NCBI GenBank assembly: GCA_013822345.1
Contig: PNKH01000001.1
Location: forward strand, 1-64,000
Direction: 5' to 3'
From: Isosphaera sp.
GTDB taxonomy: Bacteria; Planctomycetota; Planctomycetia; Gemmatales; Gemmataceae
DNA: 64,000 bases
Positions 9,834 through 18,374 of the stretch are shown piece by piece. The notes under the pieces are model-generated. The model had not been told where the DNA came from and did not search any database. It saw only the letters and a program-made list of their open reading frames with translations. Position 1 is the first letter of the stretch; each line of letters starts with the position of its first letter. The position numbers and the translations under genes are program-made.

Positions 9834-10085
9834 TTACCCGGCCCGGGCGACCGGGGTCATCACCGCCAGCTCCACCCACGCGAACGGCGGGGCCTCGTCC
9901 ACCCGGGTGACCAGCACGTCCGCCGGGTCGCGGCCCGGCAGTCCCACCCGCAGCCGCATCCCCGGGGTCAGCCCGAGGCCCTCCGCCTCGTCCACCGACA
10001 CCCGCACCCGGACCGCCGCCCCCGCCACGGTGTAGTACGCGTACACCACCTTGCCGCCCCAGCTCACCGGCCCCGTGCCCCGCAT
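9834..10085 (-). CDS. Hypothetical protein, 83 aa
   Basis: Starts at ATG 10085 (MRGTGPVSWGGKVVY). The sequence reads as a small beta-rich protein (AAVRVRVSVDEAEGLGLTPG, ADVLVTRVDEAPPFAWVELA) with no signal peptide or recognised motif. Codon third positions are GC-rich, as expected for a real gene here. It lies just upstream of the long hairpin. Family not recognised. Confidence 0.55.
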   Translation of the reverse strand: MRGTGPVSWGGKVVYAYYTVAGAAVRVRVSVDEAEGLGLTPGMRLRVGLPGRDPADVLVTRVDEAPPFAWVELAVMTPVARAG

Positions 10086-10238
10086 AGCTTCCCCCCGGTC
10101 GGTCTCGATCCCCGGGCCAAGGATTGCAACGCGGGTGCCCCGGTGCAAGCACGGTAGCGGCGGCGGTGAAGTTCCCGGGAAGCCCGCGACCGGCCGACCG
10201 GCACGACCGGAACCGCCCGCCCAACCCCCGCGGTCGGG

Positions 10239-11216
10239 TCAGGCGGCGGCCCGCGAGACGTGCTCTTCCAAGAATCCGACGTACCGCCGCACCCCGTCCT
10301 CCAGCGGCGTGGGGGCGCCGGGGTAGCCGGCGGCGCGGAGCTTCGACGTGTCCGCCCGGGTGAAGTTCTGGTACTGCCGGGCGAGGGACGCCGGCATGTC
10401 GACGTACCGGATGACCGGCGGCCGGCCGACGGCCGCGAACACCGCCCGGGCCAGGTCGGCGAAGGTGCGGGCCGACCCGGTCCCGCTGTTGAACAGGCCG
10501 GACGCGGTCGGGTTCGCCCCGAGCCACAGCATGTGATCGACGCAGTCCTCGACGGACACGAAGTCGCGCCGCTGGCCGCCGTCCGGGATGCCCGGGTCGG
10601 TCGAGCGGAACAGCCGCACCTCGCCGGTCTCCCGCACCTGGCGGTGGGCGTGGAGGACGACGCTCGCCATCCCGCCCTTGTGGACCTCGCCTGGGCCGTA
10701 CACGTTGAAGAACTTCAGCCCGGCCCACCCGGCGGGGGTCGGCCGCCCGGCCGCCACCTCGGCGAGCGCCCAGGCGTCGAAGTCGTTCTTGCTCTTCCCG
10801 TACAGGTTGAGCGGGCGGAGCGCGTCCGGCGGGGTGCGGTCGTCGAACCCCAGCGACCCGTCCCCGTAAGTGGCGGCGCTGGACGCGTAGACCAGCGGCC
10901 GGCCGGCCGCCGCGCACCACCGCCACAGCGCCTGCGTGTACTCGACGTTGTTCCGCCGGAGGTAGTCCCAGTCCGTCTCGGTGGTGCGGCTGCACGCCCC
11001 GAGGTGGAAGACGGCGTCCGGGCGGACCTCGCCGGAGGCCAGCGCGGCGAGGAACGGCTCGTGCTCGAGGAACCGGAACCCGCGGAGGCCGACGAGGTTC
11101 GCGGCCTTCGCCGCGGTGAGCGGGTGGTCGACGAGGAGGAGGTCGCGGCCGGCGGCCGCGAGCCGGCGGGCGAGGTTCGACCCGATGAACCCGGCCGCCC
11201 CGGTGACAGCGATCAT
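10239..11216 (-). CDS. hldD: ADP-L-glycero-D-manno-heptose-6-epimerase
   Basis: 325 aa short-chain dehydrogenase/reductase. The Rossmann motif GAAGFIGSN is at residues 6-14. The catalytic YxxxK is in LYGKSKNDFD. HldD-type landmarks FFNVYGPGEVHKGGMASV and the C-terminal QYQNFTRAD are present. The enzyme epimerises ADP-D-glycero-D-manno-heptose to the L-glycero form for the lipopolysaccharide inner core; its presence supports a Gram-negative LPS-type envelope. The gene begins at an ATG preceded by GGAGG. The other heptose genes are not in the window. A 64-bp palindrome lies upstream. Confidence 0.9.
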   Translation of the reverse strand: MIAVTGAAGFIGSNLARRLAAAGRDLLLVDHPLTAAKAANLVGLRGFRFLEHEPFLAALASGEVRPDAVFHLGACSRTTETDWDYLRRNNVEYTQALWRWCAAAGRPLVYASSAATYGDGSLGFDDRTPPDALRPLNLYGKSKNDFDAWALAEVAAGRPTPAGWAGLKFFNVYGPGEVHKGGMASVVLHAHRQVRETGEVRLFRSTDPGIPDGGQRRDFVSVEDCVDHMLWLGANPTASGLFNSGTGSARTFADLARAVFAAVGRPPVIRYVDMPASLARQYQNFTRADTSKLRAAGYPGAPTPLEDGVRRYVGFLEEHVSRAAA

Positions 11217-11280
11217 GCGATTCCCTCCGGTGGGCGGGGATCGTACCGCGGGGGAACCGGCGGGGCTAGCCGAGGTCTTT

Positions 11281-11344
11281 CCTGGACCGCGGCCGTCTCG
11301 GCCGCCGACGGGCGGAAGAGCGGCCGAGACGGCCGCGGTCCAGG
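11281..11344. repeat. 64-bp inverted repeat, CCTGGA family
   Basis: 25-bp perfect arms beginning cctggaccgcggccgtctcg, 14-nt loop. The right arm ends one base before the histidine kinase stop codon. This is one of five members of a dispersed family (see 25876, 30186, 50882 and 57701). Confidence 0.9.
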
Positions 11345-12955
11345 TCACCCCGCCGCCTTCTCGTCCGCCAGCTCGAACTCGGCCAGCGGCTCGTCCGCGA
11401 GCCGGGCCGCGACCCGCACGGTGAACGTGCTCCCGCGGCCCAACTCGCTCTGCACCGTCACGTCCCCGCTCAGGAGCTTCGCCAGCTCCCGGACGATCGA
11501 CAGCCCCAACCCGGTCCCGCCCTGCTCCCGGGTCATCGGGTTCGCCGCCTGGCGGAACTTCTCGAAGATCAGCCCCTGCTCCTCCGGCGCGATCCCGACC
11601 CCGGTGTCGGCCACGGTGAACACCAGGTCGGTCCCGTCGGCGGCGGCCTTGAGCGTCACCCGCCCGCCCTCCGGGGTGAACTTCACCGCGTTCGACAAGA
11701 GGTTGGTCAGGATCTGGTGCAGCTTCCCGGGGTCCTGGCGGACCGGCGGGCCGGGCTCGGCCACCACCCGCAGGTCGACGTTCTTCTTCTCCGCCTCGGT
11801 CCGGAACACCGCCGCCGCCTGCTCCGCCACCGCCGCCGGGTCGACCGGCTCCGGGTGCAGCCGCATCCGCCCGGCCTCCATCTTGGCCAGGTCGAGCACG
11901 TCGTTGATCAGCGCCATCAGCCGCTGCCCGCTGGCCATGATCGTGCCGGCGTACCGGTGCTGCTTCTCGGTCAGGTTGTCGGCCGACAGGAGCACCTCGG
12001 AGAACCCGATGATGCTGTTCAGCGGGGTCCGCAGCTCGTGGCTCATGGTGGACAGGAACTCGCCCTTGAGCCGGTTGTTGTCGAACAGGGCGAGGTTCAC
12101 CCGGGCGAGCTCGTCGACCTTCCGGTCGAGGTCGGCGATCAGCTTCCGGTTCCGGTCCTGGGTGTTGGTCAGGTTCCGGAGCATCCGGTTGAACGCGTGG
12201 GACAGGTCCTCGAACTCGTCCCCGGTCTGGATCTCGCTGCGGATGTTCAGCTCCCCGGCGGCGATCGCCTCGGACACCTCCTTCAGGTGCTTCACCGGCT
12301 TGACGATCACGTACCGGACGATCAGGTAGCTGCCGGCGATGATGAGCAGGCTGGTGCCGATCGCGAACGACAGCAGGAGCGCCCGGTTGGTGTGGAACCC
12401 CTCCTCGATCGACTGGGTCGAGAGCCGGACCCGGACGACGGCCATCAGGTCGCCGGGCTGGAGGCCCGGGGCGGCCTTCGCCCCGAGCCGGTCCTCGCGC
12501 CGGTGGCAGTCGACGCACGCCCCGCCGGCCCGGATCGCGGCGTAGTAGTAGAACGCGTTCTCCTTCGGGGACAGCCGGGACTCCTCCGCCTTCCCCTCCG
12601 CCCGCACCCGGTGGACCACCCCCAGGTCGTCGCTCGTCGGCTGGTGCTCCGGGTCCTTCGAGTCCGGCTTGATCAGCCGGGCGCTGTACCCGGTCGGCCA
12701 GTGGTCGTCGCCCAGCTTCTGGAAGTCCTCCATCACCTTGACCGGCTCGCCGGTGACGTGGAGCCGGGCGACGATCGGGGCGAGGAGGGCCCGCCCGGTC
12801 GTCTCCAACTGGTTGTACGCCAGGTCCTCGGTCTGCCGGGCGTACACCCAGAAGCTGCCGGTCATGAGCAGGAGCACCCCGGCCCCGAGGAGCCACCGGC
12901 ACTTCCGCTCCAGGCTCGTCTCCCCGAGCAGCCGCTTGAACGCGCGGTACGACAT
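11345..12955 (-). CDS. Membrane sensor histidine kinase with periplasmic c-type haem-binding sensor domain
   Basis: 536 aa. Layout: TM helix about 21-38; periplasmic sensor 40-190 carrying the haem motif GGACVDCH (C147, C150, H151); TM about 192-215; HAMP 216-270; short coiled coil; HisKA with phospho-acceptor H306 in STMSHELRTPLN; HATPase with LLSNAVKF, DTGVGI and GGTGLGL. The sensor resembles the DUF3365 / Tll0287-type haem domain. One haem c with a redox or gas-sensing role is therefore likely (inference). No response regulator is adjacent, so its partner is elsewhere. Its start lies 19 nt from a 94-bp palindrome that enters mutM. Confidence 0.9.
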   Translation of the reverse strand: MSYRAFKRLLGETSLERKCRWLLGAGVLLLMTGSFWVYARQTEDLAYNQLETTGRALLAPIVARLHVTGEPVKVMEDFQKLGDDHWPTGYSARLIKPDSKDPEHQPTSDDLGVVHRVRAEGKAEESRLSPKENAFYYYAAIRAGGACVDCHRREDRLGAKAAPGLQPGDLMAVVRVRLSTQSIEEGFHTNRALLLSFAIGTSLLIIAGSYLIVRYVIVKPVKHLKEVSEAIAAGELNIRSEIQTGDEFEDLSHAFNRMLRNLTNTQDRNRKLIADLDRKVDELARVNLALFDNNRLKGEFLSTMSHELRTPLNSIIGFSEVLLSADNLTEKQHRYAGTIMASGQRLMALINDVLDLAKMEAGRMRLHPEPVDPAAVAEQAAAVFRTEAEKKNVDLRVVAEPGPPVRQDPGKLHQILTNLLSNAVKFTPEGGRVTLKAAADGTDLVFTVADTGVGIAPEEQGLIFEKFRQAANPMTREQGGTGLGLSIVRELAKLLSGDVTVQSELGRGSTFTVRVAARLADEPLAEFELADEKAAG

Positions 12956-12974
12956 GGGCGTGCGTGGGGTGAGC

Positions 12975-13068
12975 CCCGCTTAGCCGCGACGCGGAGTCCT
13001 CGGAGCGGAGCGCGCGGCGCCGACGTGGCGCGCTCCGCTCCGAGGACTCCGCGTCGCGGCTAAGCGGG
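12975..13068. repeat. 94-bp inverted repeat, 41-bp perfect arms, overlapping the end of mutM
   Basis: Arms begin cccgcttagccgcgacgcgg and are separated by 12 nt. The element holds the last ~29 codons and the stop codon (TAA, 12980-12982) of mutM and ends about 20 bp from the start of the histidine kinase gene. Confidence 0.93.
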
Positions 13069-13891
13069 AGGGGGTTTCGGGTTGGCACCTGGGGCAGTAA
13101 TGCGACGACCGGCCGGCGAGGCGGACGCACTCGACCGCGGCGGCGCACCCCGGGCACGGCTCCCCGGTCCGGCCGTACACCGCGTGCTCGTGCTGGAAGG
13201 CGCCGCGCAGCCCGGACCCGCCGACGTAGTCGCGGATGGTGCTGCCGCGGCCCTCGATCGCCCGGGCCAGCACCGCCTCGATGGCGACGCGGAGCCGGTC
13301 GCACTCGGCGGCGGTCAGGCTCTTGCCGGTGCGGGCCGGGTGGAGCCTCGCCCGGAAGCACGCCTCGTCGGCGTAGATGTTCCCGACCCCGGCGACCACC
13401 GCCTGGTCGAGCAGAGTCGCCTTCAGGTTCCGCCCGGTCCCGGCGACCGCCGCCCGGAACGCCGCCGGGTCGAGGCCGAACGGCTCCGGCCCCATGACCG
13501 CGTCGAGGGCGGCGGCCGCGTCGGCGGCGCTCGGGCAGAACTCGACCGACCCGAACCGCCGCGGGTCGCGGAACCGCAACTCGCCCGCGTCGTCGAGGCG
13601 GAAGGCGAAGTGGAGGTGGTCCGGATCCGGGTCGGAGGCCGGGGCGACGGTGAACTGGCCGGTCATCCCGAGGTGGACGCGGAGGGCCTGGCCGCCGGCG
13701 AGGTCGACCAGGATCCACTTCCCGCGGCGGCGAAGCCCGGCGACGGTCGCCCCGACCACGAGGGCGTCGGCGGCCGCGGCCCACGGCCGGCGGAGCGTCC
13801 GCTTGCCGCGGCGGACGGCGGTGACGGTCCGCCCGGTGAGGAGCGGGCGGAGGTCGCGGACGACGGTCTCGACTTCCGGCAGTTCGGGCAT
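12980..13891 (-). CDS. mutM: Formamidopyrimidine-DNA glycosylase (Fpg/MutM) with repeat-derived C-terminal tail
   Basis: 303 aa from ATG 13891, chosen because mature MutM must start MPELPEVE with P2 as the catalytic nucleophile and E3 next. The helix-two-turn-helix and the zinc finger (CPGC...YCPRC) at about 247-275 are complete. The enzyme removes oxidised purines such as 8-oxoguanine and nicks the strand. MutM normally ends a few residues after the second CxxC. Here about 29 extra residues (from [13 protein letters not shown] to RTPRRG) are encoded entirely by the 94-bp palindrome. It is divergent from trpB. Confidence 0.93.
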   Translation of the reverse strand: MPELPEVETVVRDLRPLLTGRTVTAVRRGKRTLRRPWAAAADALVVGATVAGLRRRGKWILVDLAGGQALRVHLGMTGQFTVAPASDPDPDHLHFAFRLDDAGELRFRDPRRFGSVEFCPSAADAAAALDAVMGPEPFGLDPAAFRAAVAGTGRNLKATLLDQAVVAGVGNIYADEACFRARLHPARTGKSLTAAECDRLRVAIEAVLARAIEGRGSTIRDYVGGSGLRGAFQHEHAVYGRTGEPCPGCAAAVECVRLAGRSSHYCPRCQPETPSRLAATRSPRSGARHVGAARSAPRTPRRG

Positions 13892-14013
13892 TTTGCCAAG
13901 GCCGAGTACGGAGTACGGGGTGCGGAGTAAAATCACCCGTGTTCCGTTCTACCAGACGGCGCGCCCGGTTGGATACCCCGGCCGGCCCGCCCCGACCCCC
14001 GCGACCCGGCCTC
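13892..14013. promoter_or_regulatory. Divergent mutM / trpB intergenic region
   Basis: 122 bp between divergent starts, so promoters for both genes must lie here. The last part runs into a low-complexity ACTCATCACT-type stretch that continues as the first codons of trpB. No operator, attenuator or T-box was recognised. Confidence 0.4.
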
Positions 14014-15243
14014 ATGACTCATCACTCATCACTCGCCACTCGTCACTCCGCGGTCCCCGACGCCCGCGGGCGGTTCGGCCCGTACGGCGGGCGGTTCGTC
14101 CCCGAAACCCTGATGTTCGCGCTCGACCAACTCGACGCGGCGTACCGGGCGGCGAAGGCCGACCCGGCGTTCCGGGACGAGTTCGGCCGGCTGATGCACG
14201 ACTACGTCGGCCGGCCGAGCCGGCTGTACTTCGCCGGGCGGCTGACCGCGGAGGCCGGCGGGGCCCGCATCTACCTGAAGCGCGAGGACCTGAACCACAC
14301 CGGGGCGCACAAGATCAACAACGCGATCGGGCAGGCCCTGGTCACCCGGCGGATGGGGAAGAAGCGGGTGATCGCCGAGACCGGGGCCGGGATGCACGGG
14401 GTCGCGACCGCCACGGCCGCGGCGCTGTTCGGGCTGACCTGCCGGGTGTACATGGGGACCGAGGACATCCGCCGGCAGGAGCTGAACGTGTTCCGGATGC
14501 GGGCGATGGGGGCGGAGGTGTTCCCGGTGTCGTCCGGCAGCCGGACCTTGAAAGACGCGACGAACGAGGCGATGCGGGAGTGGATGAGCTCGGTCGAGGA
14601 CACCCACTACATCATCGGCAGCGTGGTCGGCCCGCACCCGTTCCCGCTGATGGTCCGCGACTTCCAGAGCGTGATCGGCGAGGAGACGAAGGCGCAGTGC
14701 CGGGAGCTGCTCGGGAAGCTGCCGGAGGTGGTGGTGGCGTGCGTCGGCGGGGGGTCGAACGCGGCCGGGATGTTCTACCCGTTCGCGGACGAGGACGGGG
14801 TGGAGTTGGTCGGGGTGGAGGCCGGCGGGCGGAACGGGAACCCGGGGCAGCACGCGGCGACGCTGAGTAACGGCGCCCCGGGGGTGCTGCACGGCAGCTT
14901 CAGCTACGTGCTGCAGGACGACGACGGGCAGACGGCCGACGTGCACTCGGTCAGCGCCGGGCTGGACTACCCGGGGGTCGGGCCGGAGCACAGCTACTGG
15001 CGGGACGCCGGCCGGGTGCGGTACACGAGCGTGTCCGACCGGGACGCCCTGGACGCGTTCCACCGGTGTGCCAGGCTGGAGGGGATCCTGCCGGCGCTGG
15101 AGACGGCGCACGCGGTGGTGGAGGCGATGAGGATCGCGGCGGGTCGGCCGAAGGACGACGTGGTGGTGGTGTGCTTCAGCGGCCGCGGGGACAAGGACTG
15201 CGCCGAGGTGGCCCGGCTGACGAAGGCGAACGGCCCCGCGTGA
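14014..15243 (+). CDS. trpB: Tryptophan synthase beta chain
   Basis: 409 aa from ATG 14014. PLP-binding lysine K100 is in HTGAHKINN; the phosphate loop is [22 protein letters not shown] and GPEHSYW are typical of TrpB1. The enzyme condenses indole with serine and works with TrpA. The first ~13 codons ([13 protein letters not shown]) are translated from a simple repeat and have no homologous counterpart, so the start is uncertain although conserved sequence ([15 protein letters not shown]) begins directly after. trpA lies about 8 kb downstream, so the two are unlinked here. Confidence 0.95.
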   Translation: MTHHSSLATRHSAVPDARGRFGPYGGRFVPETLMFALDQLDAAYRAAKADPAFRDEFGRLMHDYVGRPSRLYFAGRLTAEAGGARIYLKREDLNHTGAHKINNAIGQALVTRRMGKKRVIAETGAGMHGVATATAAALFGLTCRVYMGTEDIRRQELNVFRMRAMGAEVFPVSSGSRTLKDATNEAMREWMSSVEDTHYIIGSVVGPHPFPLMVRDFQSVIGEETKAQCRELLGKLPEVVVACVGGGSNAAGMFYPFADEDGVELVGVEAGGRNGNPGQHAATLSNGAPGVLHGSFSYVLQDDDGQTADVHSVSAGLDYPGVGPEHSYWRDAGRVRYTSVSDRDALDAFHRCARLEGILPALETAHAVVEAMRIAAGRPKDDVVVVCFSGRGDKDCAEVARLTKANGPA

Positions 15244-15256
15244 GCGGGCCGAGCCG

Positions 15257-15637
15257 TCAAACCGGCGGGTCGCGCGGCTCGATCTCGGCGTGAAGTTCCC
15301 CACCGAGGTCGTTCAACTCGCGGCGGAGGCGGGCGAGTTTCGCCCGGTGGGCGGCCATCCGCCGCACCAGTTCGTCGGGGGCCGGCGGGTTCTTCGCCCG
15401 CTCGGCCTCCCGTTGGGGGTTATCGGCGGCGATCCTACTGATGCCGGCGTAGACTTGTGCGGCTACCGGCTCCGGAAGCTCTCGCGGGGCGAACTCGACC
15501 CCCGGGGCCGGGTCGGGGGGCGGCACGGGCGGCGCGAGGAACTGACGGAAGTCGTCCCAAGCAGCCGGCGGGAGGACGCCGTTGGCGACCAGGATCAGGA
15601 GGAACAACTCGACCGGCGTCGGGTGCTCGTCGGCCAT
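15257..15637 (-). CDS. Hypothetical protein, last gene of a four-gene operon
   Basis: 126 aa from ATG 15637, 5 nt after the preceding stop. The N-terminus (TPVELFLLILVANGVL) is a single hydrophobic amphipathic helix. A proline-rich linker follows, then a charged helical tail (AAHRAKLARLRRELNDLGGE) likely to form a coiled coil. No family recognised. It is the promoter-distal gene of the block 15257-17316. Confidence 0.65.
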   Translation of the reverse strand: MADEHPTPVELFLLILVANGVLPPAAWDDFRQFLAPPVPPPDPAPGVEFAPRELPEPVAAQVYAGISRIAADNPQREAERAKNPPAPDELVRRMAAHRAKLARLRRELNDLGGELHAEIEPRDPPV

Positions 15638-15642
15638 GACGG

Positions 15643-16338
15643 TCAGTCCTCCCCGGCGGGTTGGAGGACGCCGGTGCCGACGAACTGCTCGAACTCCTTG
15701 ATCGTTAGCCCTTTCCCGAACACGTCCAAGCTGTAGTCGTTCAGCGCCGCGTACAACTCGACCAGCTTGTCGCCGACCTTCTGGGGGTCCGCATCCGGGC
15801 CGAGGTACGCCTTCAGGACGAGTTGGAAGTCCCGTCCGGCCGGGGACGGGGCTGCTTCCGGCGGGTCGACGGCCCGGCCGTCGAGAGGATCAAACACCTC
15901 GGGCGGGACCGGCGTGTCGTCCGTCCACTTCCCGGCCCGAGCCAATGCGAGAAGTGTTTGGAAGTCATTCCGAATCTTGACGACCGCCACCCCGCCGGCG
16001 GCGGCCGCCGCCGCCGCGTCGGCCGCGTTAGCAGAAGTCGATGCGACCGTCGAGTAGGCCGCCGCGGCGGCGTCGGCGACGGCCCGCTCTTGGTATGATC
16101 TGGTCGCCGTTGCGACGGAGTAGGCAGCGTTGGCTGCGACGGGATTAAGAGCCACGCGCCCAGCAGAAGCGGCGGCCTCCGCGATCTCGACTACACGGGT
16201 CAGCGCTCGAATGTAGTCGCCCAGGCCGCCGGGAAAGAACGGTAGCGCCAGCCGCGCGCACCGGGCGGCAAACGCCGCCCGGGCCCATCGTGGCAACCCA
16301 GCAACTTCTCCCTTCGTAGGTAGTCGCGCTTCCGTCAT
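15643..16338 (-). CDS. Hypothetical alanine-rich protein, third gene of operon
   Basis: 231 aa from ATG 16338, which has a strong GAGAGGTGG site; a GTG at 16353 overlapping the upstream stop is the alternative. The middle (about 50-115) is strikingly alanine-rich (AEAAASAG, ADAAAAAYSTVA, ADAAAAAAAGG) and probably helical. The C-terminal half is more mixed (FQLVLKAYLGPDADPQKVG) and ends KEFEQFVGTGVLQPAGED. No catalytic motif or membrane segment is seen. Function not recognised; co-transcription with the neighbours is clear from 5-11 nt spacings. Confidence 0.65.
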   Translation of the reverse strand: MTEARLPTKGEVAGLPRWARAAFAARCARLALPFFPGGLGDYIRALTRVVEIAEAAASAGRVALNPVAANAAYSVATATRSYQERAVADAAAAAYSTVASTSANAADAAAAAAAGGVAVVKIRNDFQTLLALARAGKWTDDTPVPPEVFDPLDGRAVDPPEAAPSPAGRDFQLVLKAYLGPDADPQKVGDKLVELYAALNDYSLDVFGKGLTIKEFEQFVGTGVLQPAGED

Positions 16339-16349
16339 ACCACCTCTCG

Positions 16350-16865
16350 TCACGCGGCGACTTGGTAGATCGGTTTGTCCGGGGCGGCGGCGGACACCAC
16401 CTTCGCCGCAACCTTCGCCACGCCGGCGTACCCGCCGGCCGTCTTGACGAGCAGGTCGGCGACCCGCCGCAGACGCCCCTCGGCCCCGGCCGGCTCGTTC
16501 GGCACCAGTACCAGCCCGACCGCCGGCCCCGGCCGCGCCCCGGACCGACTCTCGTCCACCCAGAATCCGGCCCCCCCGAGGTCCGCCTCGTAGGCGTTCA
16601 GCACCGCCACCAGGTCGGTCAGCTTGCCGAACACCGCAGCGACGGCGGCGGCGGCCGTGTCCGGCCGGAGCGCGACGGTGAGTTCGAGGTGGACCGAGGC
16701 GACCGATACACTCGTAAGCGCGACGACGGGCAGTGCCGGCCCCCGGACGCGGACGAGTTCACTCACGCCCGCGGTCGGGGCCGCCTCGGACGCCAGCGCG
16801 ACCACCGGCAGGGGCGGCCCCTGCACGCGGACCAACCGGCTTCGTTCGTCGCCCGCGGCCGCCAC
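16350..16865 (-). CDS. Hypothetical protein with internal repeat, second gene of operon
   Basis: 171 aa from a GTG with a GGAGGTGT site. Two near-identical units, LVRVQGPPLPVVALAS and LVRVRGPALPVVALTS, occupy residues 11-51. A globular part follows (HLELTVALRPDTAAAAVAAV, VLNAYEADLGGAGFWVDE, VGLVLVPNEP). It resembles no family I can name with confidence. It starts 16 nt after the first gene of the operon. Confidence 0.65.
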   Translation of the reverse strand: MAAAGDERSRLVRVQGPPLPVVALASEAAPTAGVSELVRVRGPALPVVALTSVSVASVHLELTVALRPDTAAAAVAAVFGKLTDLVAVLNAYEADLGGAGFWVDESRSGARPGPAVGLVLVPNEPAGAEGRLRRVADLLVKTAGGYAGVAKVAAKVVSAAAPDKPIYQVAA

Positions 16866-16881
16866 GGCACACCTCCGACCG

Positions 16882-17316
16882 TCAGCCCAGGACGTTGACG
16901 CGCGCCGCCGGGAACGGCCGGTCGTCGGCCGCGACCAGCTCGTGCAGCGACCGGTGGTTGCACACCAGGTGGACGAGGTACACGCCCGGCCCGGGGAACG
17001 TGACGTCCACCGCGAACACCTGCTCGAGCGGCACCGCCCGGTGCTCGGTCCCGGGGAACGTCACGGGCACCCGCGGCGGGCTCGGGTTCACCACGTACTC
17101 CCGCTCGTCCCGCACCTCGACCGAGAACGGGAACGTGCCGACCGCGTCCTCGATCTGCGTGTACAGCGCGAGCGGCGGCGGGCGGTACCCGCCGACCGTT
17201 CCCGCCGGGATCCGGAGCGTGTGGATCGGCTCGTTCAGGGCGAAGGGCAAGCCGTTCCCGTCGAACGTGACGTGGGAGCAGAGGAGGGCCAGCCGCAACC
17301 TCGGCTTCACCGCCAT
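16882..17316 (-). CDS. Hypothetical beta-sandwich protein (DUF6941-like), first gene of operon
   Basis: 144 aa from ATG 17316 with a GGGAGG site. The N-terminus KPRLRLALLCSHVTFDGNGL and the pattern of beta strands (YTQIEDAVGTFPFSVEVRDE, GVYLVHLVCN) resemble the DUF6941 type of small all-beta proteins; this likeness is from memory and not strong. No signal peptide. It leads a four-gene operon with tight spacing (16, 11 and 5 nt), so the four products probably act together. Confidence 0.65.
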   Translation of the reverse strand: MAVKPRLRLALLCSHVTFDGNGLPFALNEPIHTLRIPAGTVGGYRPPPLALYTQIEDAVGTFPFSVEVRDEREYVVNPSPPRVPVTFPGTEHRAVPLEQVFAVDVTFPGPGVYLVHLVCNHRSLHELVAADDRPFPAARVNVLG

Positions 17317-17511
17317 CGTCCGACCTCCCGGCCGCGACCGTAATCACCTCATCGTACCCCCGGCCCGCCGGACCCGCAACCGGGCGGGTCGGACGACTCG
17401 GGGGCTTTCCCGGGTCCGGGCCGCCCTCCGCCGCGACGGCCGGAAGTGACAGCGGCGTTACGCGCGGCGCGGGATCATGGCGACCGGCCGGAGTCCCCGA
17501 GGAACCACGCC

Positions 17512-18369
17512 ATGCTCGTCGCACTCGCGCTGATCGCCCTGTCCGCCGACCCGAAGCCGGCGACCGTCAAGGTCGCGGCGGTGCAGTGCTCGTCCGACCT
17601 CGGGGACGCGGCCGGGAACACCAAGAAGCTCACCGCCCTCACCCGCGAGGCCGCCAAGAACGGGGCGAAGTTCGTCGTCCTGCCGGAGACGGCCGTCACC
17701 GGTTACCTGTCGCAGGACCTGAAGACGAACTGGCACCTCAAGGGGTGGCCGATCGACGCCCGGTTCCAGGGGAAGGACCCGAAGGGGTTCGCGGAGGAGG
17801 TGCCGGGGCCGTCCACGAAACACTTCTGCGGCCTGGCGAAGGAACTCGGCATCTACCTGACCGTCCCGCTGCTGGAGGTGGACATCACGAAGGGGAAGGA
17901 CGCCCCGCGGTACTTCAACACCGTCTGCCTCGCCAGCCCGAAGGGGGAACTCGTCGCCCACTACCGGAAGCTCACCCCGTGGCCGCACCCGGAGCAGTCG
18001 TGGGCGACGCCCGGGGACCGCGGGGTGCAGACCTACGACACCGAGTACGGCCGGGTCGGCCTCGGCATCTGCTTCGACGTCCACACCGTCCTGGAGAAGT
18101 ACGAGCCGCACAAGCTGTGGTGCCTGCTGTACCCGATCGCGTGGGTCGACTCGGAGCACCCGGCGGACTGGATGTTCCACAAGCTGCCGGAGCGGGTGAA
18201 GCCGTTCCGGCACCACCTGGTCGGGGCGAACTGGAGCGTGGACAAGAAGCAGGACTGGCGCGGGTACGGGTTCAGCGTGGTGATCTCGAACGAGGGGAAA
18301 GTGGTGGCGTCGGCGAAGAGCCTGTACGGCTCCGAGATCGTCTACGCCGACCTGCCGACCGGGAACTGA
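17512..18369 (+). CDS. Secreted carbon-nitrogen hydrolase (nitrilase superfamily)
   Basis: 285 aa from ATG 17512. The N-terminus MLVALALIALSADPKP is a signal-peptide-like helix, unusual for this family. The catalytic triad is visible: Glu in VVLPETAVTG, Lys in HYRKLTPWPHPEQ, Cys in LGICFDVH. The superfamily hydrolyses nitriles, amides or carbamoyl groups. The substrate is unknown, and periplasmic location is inferred from the signal. It is divergent from the four-gene operon and convergent with the gene at 18375, with only 5 nt between. Confidence 0.85.
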   Translation: MLVALALIALSADPKPATVKVAAVQCSSDLGDAAGNTKKLTALTREAAKNGAKFVVLPETAVTGYLSQDLKTNWHLKGWPIDARFQGKDPKGFAEEVPGPSTKHFCGLAKELGIYLTVPLLEVDITKGKDAPRYFNTVCLASPKGELVAHYRKLTPWPHPEQSWATPGDRGVQTYDTEYGRVGLGICFDVHTVLEKYEPHKLWCLLYPIAWVDSEHPADWMFHKLPERVKPFRHHLVGANWSVDKKQDWRGYGFSVVISNEGKVVASAKSLYGSEIVYADLPTGN

Positions 18370-18374
18370 GCGGG

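Noticed and set aside
10239-14015. A 1258-codon open frame covering hldD, the histidine kinase and mutM
   Set aside because: Only the 3' end is hldD; the remainder is an out-of-frame shadow of two clear genes.
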